The notes under the pieces: generated by a model | What the model saw: the letters and a program-made list of their open reading frames with translations, nothing else | Told to the model about the DNA's origin: nothing | The model's database searches: none | Shown here: one piece after another, positions 60,001 through 64,000 of the stretch | Layout: every line of letters begins with the position of its first letter | Numbering within the stretch: position 1 is the first letter of the stretch | Assembly (NCBI GenBank): GCA_020543525.1 | Contig: JAHYIO010000001.1 | Span: 2,666,001 to 2,730,000 of the forward strand | From: Coriolopsis trogii | Lineage: Eukaryota > Basidiomycota > Agaricomycetes > Polyporales > Polyporaceae | Direction of reading: 5' to 3' | DNA length: 64,000 nucleotides | Made by a program: the position numbers and the translations under genes

Positions 60001-62893
60001 TTCCAGTCTCACAGTCAGACGGTCATACATCATCGATGCAAGGCGTTCGTAATCGGCCGCCGTGTACTTCTTGTTCCTCTTTGAATGAATGTCTTGGATC
60101 GCTTCCTTGCTAGCGAGCTCACTGGTGATGGAGATGTGACCCGCGTCAATGACCAAGTGCTTCCCTTTCGTCGTTGTGATGCTGTCGAAGAAAGGCGTGA
60201 GTTTCACAGAAGTATAAATTTAGCATCCACTCACTCTTCCGGCACTATGATGATCGGCGCATTCAGATCCATGTGCACGTCCACGGTCTTGTGCGTCTGC
60301 AAGGCATACTCAAGACCTATCCTCGTCTCTTTTTGGAGACTCTCGAGTGTTTGGGATGCAACACTCTGTAGGACACTCTTTGTAAATTGTTCCACAGTAC
60401 AACATGGTGTGGTCACATACCAGTAGCGCCTCAACTGACTCTAGTTGGCTCGCCGGCGGCTTCAAGAACTTGTAGATCGCTTCGACGTAGCCACGGTGAT
60501 ATACGATCTCCATATACCGCATGCGAACCGTGAGGGCACTGTCAGCCCGCCCGTCTAGCGGGTTCTTCTCAAAACTAAGGAAGAAGAACGGATCTGGCAA
60601 GCCAGGAAGGCCAGCCTTGTCCTCGACAGGGAGCGCCTTCACGATCTCGCTCTGGCTTCGCTTCTCTTGCACATGTACAATGAGGGGATAAGCGCTGTTT
60701 GACGTTGTGCCATCGCGAACGGCAAAACCACCGAGTGAAAGAGACGTCTCAAAATTGTCCTGGCGCTGCAAAAAGGTCGCCTGGAAGATGTCGAATACAA
60801 CGGAGATGATCTCGCTGTTCTTCCCATGGGGATCAGCCTTGAGCGCAAAGGAGCCGCGGTTGAGCTGCGCCTTCACGCGTGCCTTCAGGGCATCACGAGG
60901 TGTAGCGAGGGACTCCGCTAGAGCGGCTTTCTCGTCGAAGTCTAGTGCCTCGTACAGCTGCCGTCGCTGCTCCTCTGTCATTTCCCCCGTGAACGCGGGT
61001 TCGTCCGGGCTTGTCGCGTCTTGAGTAGCCGTCGAAGTAGATCCCCACATCCACGACGTCCACGTGCTTTGTTTCTGAGGTTGCTGGCGCTTGCGCTCCT
61101 CCTCAAGTTTTCGTCGCGTCGCCATGTCCTTGCGGAGCTGCGATCTCGCAATGGACCTGTAAAACCGCAGATCCTCGTAGGAGAGCTTCCTTTCCAAGGC
61201 CTCGAATATGCCGACATCCTGACACGGCGTTATTAACCGAGTCTCGAAATAGCTTCTGAATACTTACTGAAGGGGATAGAGACCCGAGCTGCTTCCGTTT
61301 GAACAAATCGACGTAACGGTGGCGATCGTCCCGCCGCTCCGCAAAGTACGCCCACGTCCATTTCCTTCTGCGTTCACGAACTTCATCCAAAATAGCCGTG
61401 GTGGCAAAGCGCAGCAATGCCTTTGGACGGTTGCTCTGAAGCTCCTCCACAGGGGGGCGGTATTTTTGGTACTGTGCGAGATACGATCAGGCGGTTGTCA
61501 AGGTTTGAGACTGTCTGACCAAATCTTACCTGGTGCTGACGGATATAGAAATGGTACATGTCGACGAGGGAGATAACGTCCCGATATTGATTGTCATCGA
61601 GAAGAACACCAATCTCATCAAATGAGAGTTGGACGTCGAACCGAGGTGTTTCCTTGTCCAGCTTGTGGTTCATGGTAATCTGAGCGGCCCATTGTCAGTT
61701 GACACCCAGGATGACGCACGGCTATTCTTCACCTTGCCTTCACCGGAGACCGGCTTCAGTATAAACTGATGCGACACATTGCCGTCTCCTTTCGAGATCT
61801 TCGAGAAGTTCATTAGACGATTATGAATTAACCATCTATCCATAGACTCACCAGCGCCGTGAACTTCTCGACAAATTCTCGGTACGAGAGTCCGGCGAGG
61901 CTCTGGCAATCGGTATCAAAATAGACCGCAAGGGATTCTAGCCGAGCGAGCTGACAGGGATGATCTTAGCAAAAATACCGCTAAAGCTCATTGGAACTCC
62001 TACCTTGTGAACAGCGCCGGCCTTGCTGTCGATGAATGCAGGCTGCCATTGTTCGTTCACAGATACGGCCGTGAAACCGGCGAGCGTGACACCTGCTGCA
62101 AAAGGGTGCTATATGCGGAATGATTAATGTCGAGACCGTGCCATATTGATTCGGCATGCAGCTCACACCAGGGACACTCAGTTTGTCCTCATAGCGAATG
62201 TGGATGTTCCTGACTGTGACCTGCAGGTTGTTGATGATCTTGGTCACCAGTGAGGAAATCAAGCCTTGAGACTGGGGGTTATCTGGGATAGTTCAGATGT
62301 GGAAGGGACTCAATTCACGGGTGGTCTCTTACCTTGCGAGACTTCAGATTGTGGCCGTACATGCAGAAGCTCTGCATTCTCCAAACGTTCGAATTTGGCG
62401 GCTTGGGCACGACGTTCTTCTTCTTCGGGATCATACGTAGATTCGGCTGAGGGGACGACAAGTAGATACACATCCTCAATCAAGACCTCCACGGGTTGGT
62501 TCCCCAGGTTCAACCAATGCAGCGACAAGGATAGCTTCCCGAGATGACCTACTACTGTCTGAGAGGTAGCAGTGCGTTAACGAGAGTAGATACTCACCGT
62601 CTATGACATCCACCGGCAGCCGGAACTTGTCAAGAGCACCTTTCTTCAGTCGCAGCTTGGTCAAAGTGATCTGGCCTGGGACACATGTTGGAACGCGTCC
62701 ACCCATGGAGCTGACAGTGCGCACCTTGTCCGATCCCAAAGTTGACCTGGTTCATGTCCAGATTCTCAACATATGGGGCAAGGATACGGTTGAACAGCTG
62801 CACCAGAGTCATTTGAGCAGCATGGTTGAGGAATCATTAGAGAGTACGCACGATGTTCAGAACCTCCTTGCCCGGGTCCGACCACCAGACCAT
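51032..62893 (-). CDS. VPS13: VPS13, intermembrane bulk lipid-transfer protein
   Basis: Bridge-like lipid-transfer protein at organelle contacts, needed for vacuolar sorting and, in yeast, prospore membranes. The first exon (ATG at 62893) reads MVWWSDPGKEVLNI. It is spliced to NRILAPYVENLDMNQVNF, TLTKLRLKKGALDKFRLPVD and LHWLNLGNQPVEVLIEDVYL: the chorein domain. IINNLQVTVRNIHIRYEDKL follows, and then a very long series of beta-groove repeats (61.6-56.6 kb). The VPS13 adaptor-binding region lies at 56.2-53.8 kb (PYRIWNRTGYPLFVWSD, KFAVEN-type WD repeats). The ATG_C/DH-like amphipathic region is at 52.6-51.7 kb (YRILGSADFIGNPVGLFTNV, IADIFYEPFNGS-like). A C-terminal PH-like domain covers 51.39-51.03 kb (VVLLTTTKVLSFWSNRLKLE), ending NARRRMDS. 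Dozens of short introns interrupt it; the protein is about 3,000 residues, as in yeast (3,144). It is the largest gene here. Confidence 0.95.
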
Positions 62894-63611
62894 GATGAGA
62901 GATTGGGACACACGCCTATAGCCGCAGTATTGTTACAGATATGAAGCTACGAAGCTGGCGTGCGTAGAGACGTTGGGTGAAGAGTAGGAATAAGTTGTAG
63001 GGTGACCGAGGAGTTGTGCAGGCGAACTTCGATTGAGTCGCGTACGTCATGCCCCGCTTTGGGAGGTATACAGGCGCCTAGGCAGCCCTCGAGCCGGAGC
63101 CGGTCTCGAGGCGGAGGCGAGTCCGGGCCGCTCATGGGGTTATCGCTGAATGTTATCGTTCGTGGGGTAGACTAGGCTGGAGAGAGCTACCATCGTGTTG
63201 GCGATCTGCTGTCCGCAACGCCCTGCTCATCTGCCAACGGACCGTATCCGCATTCTGTGCGAGTCGTCCGACATGGCTGCTCGAGCACGGGCCCAGTTCC
63301 GTCCAGCTGCTGGCCCCGTGACGGAGGTGTTGTGCCGAGGGCTGTGGCTGGCACGGTTACGCGCCAGGACGACCTTTCTGCTTGCGACCGAGAACATGAG
63401 CCGGCCCACCGATCACCTCCGCCCCCATTCCTTTCCCCGGTTTACTCCGCGAAGCTGCAACGAGGAGAACATACTTTACACACCCAACCACATTTAGTCT
63501 CGAGCCTTACATGCTCCCTTCCCATCTCCCTCCCCCTGGTCAGCCTTGAACACCCCAGTCCACCCCCGCATCCCCACTCCTGTTACCCCCACCCGCTTCT
63601 TGTGTTCCATC
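62894..63611. other. Divergent promoter region of VPS13 and the last gene
   Basis: About 720 nt. The 63.4-63.6 kb part is C/T-rich leader for the plus-strand gene. Overlapping frames on both strands (63.2-63.5 kb) are not credible genes. Confidence 0.45.
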
Positions 63612-64000
63612 ATGATGTCCGTCATGCCATCCGCCGTCCACATTCCGATGCACCTGGACACAGAACGTCCCACCAAGGACGTGGAATTCAACGAAGTGCG
63701 TCAGATCGTGCCTGCTAGACGTGTCGGACGCTCACGCTCGTCCACCTTTCTCAGCTGGGCAACTTGGATGAGGCGGTGGAACCGTTTGCTCAGTGCGTAA
63801 ACTCGCTTTTCGTATTGGATTGCCGAGTCTGACGTCGTTGCAGACTGATCAGGAAAACGACACATTCTGTCCGACTGCATTGCACGATTCCAACGGGATG
63901 CCCGTCTTCCACTACATGTACGTTCTACCCTGTCACACGAGGTCGGTCCGCTCATGTCTCATATAGGTGCCGATCTACACGACCTCCACGACCTGCGCAC
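63612..64000 (+). CDS. Unrecognised gene, 5' end only (runs off window)
   Basis: Start of a spliced gene. Exon 1 from ATG 63612 reads MMSVMPSAVHIPMHLDTERP and TKDVEFNE, ending at donor GTGCGT (63699). Exon 2 begins after TTTCTCAG (about 63758) as LGNLDEAVEPFAQ. Exon 3 begins after GTTGCAG (about 63844) as TDQENDTFCPTALHDSNGMP and VFHYM, with donor GTACGT at about 63918. A further exon starts near 63967. The exon 2 donor is ambiguous: GTGCGT gives phase 2, whereas GTAAAC four bases later keeps the sensible frame of exon 3. No family recognised, no signal peptide or membrane span in this part. A second in-frame ATG lies at 63615. Confidence 0.55.

Overview
The window is nuclear DNA of a filamentous basidiomycete, most likely an Agaricomycete. 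Genes are dense, on both strands, and cut by many GT-AG introns of about 50-80 nt, often with a CTGAC/CTAAC-like branch site just before the acceptor. Base composition is moderately GC-rich. Several proteins, such as the WW-like multi-membrane-span protein at 10.2-12.4 kb and the conserved unknowns at 2.9-4.4 and 40.3-42.4 kb, are of kinds I know mainly from mushroom-forming fungi. I see no transposon, rRNA, tRNA or CRISPR. Gene models were spliced by eye from reading frame, GT-AG sites and phase; the less certain junctions are flagged.

Layout. 1-4.4 kb: 3' part of DNA ligase I (+), mitochondrial pyruvate carrier MPC1 (-), a conserved unknown (+). 5.2-12.4 kb is the accessory-looking part: three small tandem paralogues on the minus strand (5215-5963, 6473-7132, 8390-8868) with a shared D-D-D-W-F-x-P-K-G core, then a multi-exon WW-like membrane protein (+). 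12.7-19.9 kb, all minus: isopentenyl-diphosphate isomerase, a REC8-type meiotic cohesin kleisin, and a GRAM-domain membrane protein. 21.1-24.5 kb: a TPR-MYND protein (-) divergent from the decapping enzyme DCP2 (+). 25.2-29.6 kb: a secreted FAD (PCMH/berberine-bridge-type) oxidase (-) divergent from PRPP synthetase (+). 31.0-34.4 kb: an Ime2/MAK-like protein kinase. 36.1-40.1 kb: complex I subunit NDUFS6 (-), containing a 6-nt microexon, divergent from the disaggregase HSP104 (+). 40.3-44.9 kb: a conserved unknown (-) divergent from a NIPA-type magnesium transporter (+). 46.2-50.7 kb: a DENN-domain protein (+). 51.0-62.9 kb: the giant lipid-transfer protein VPS13 (-). 63.6 kb to the end: the start of an unrecognised gene (+).

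Most of the window is housekeeping: replication (LIG1), mitochondrial pyruvate import and respiration (MPC1, NDUFS6), isoprenoid and nucleotide precursors (IDI1, PRS), mRNA turnover (DCP2), membrane traffic and lipid transfer (DENN, VPS13, GRAM), stress (HSP104) and meiosis-type functions (REC8, Ime2-like kinase). Many pairs share short divergent promoters. The most novel element is the tandem trio of small acidic-core proteins: every deduced intron in all three is phase 2, and a 21-nt exon is present in two of the three.
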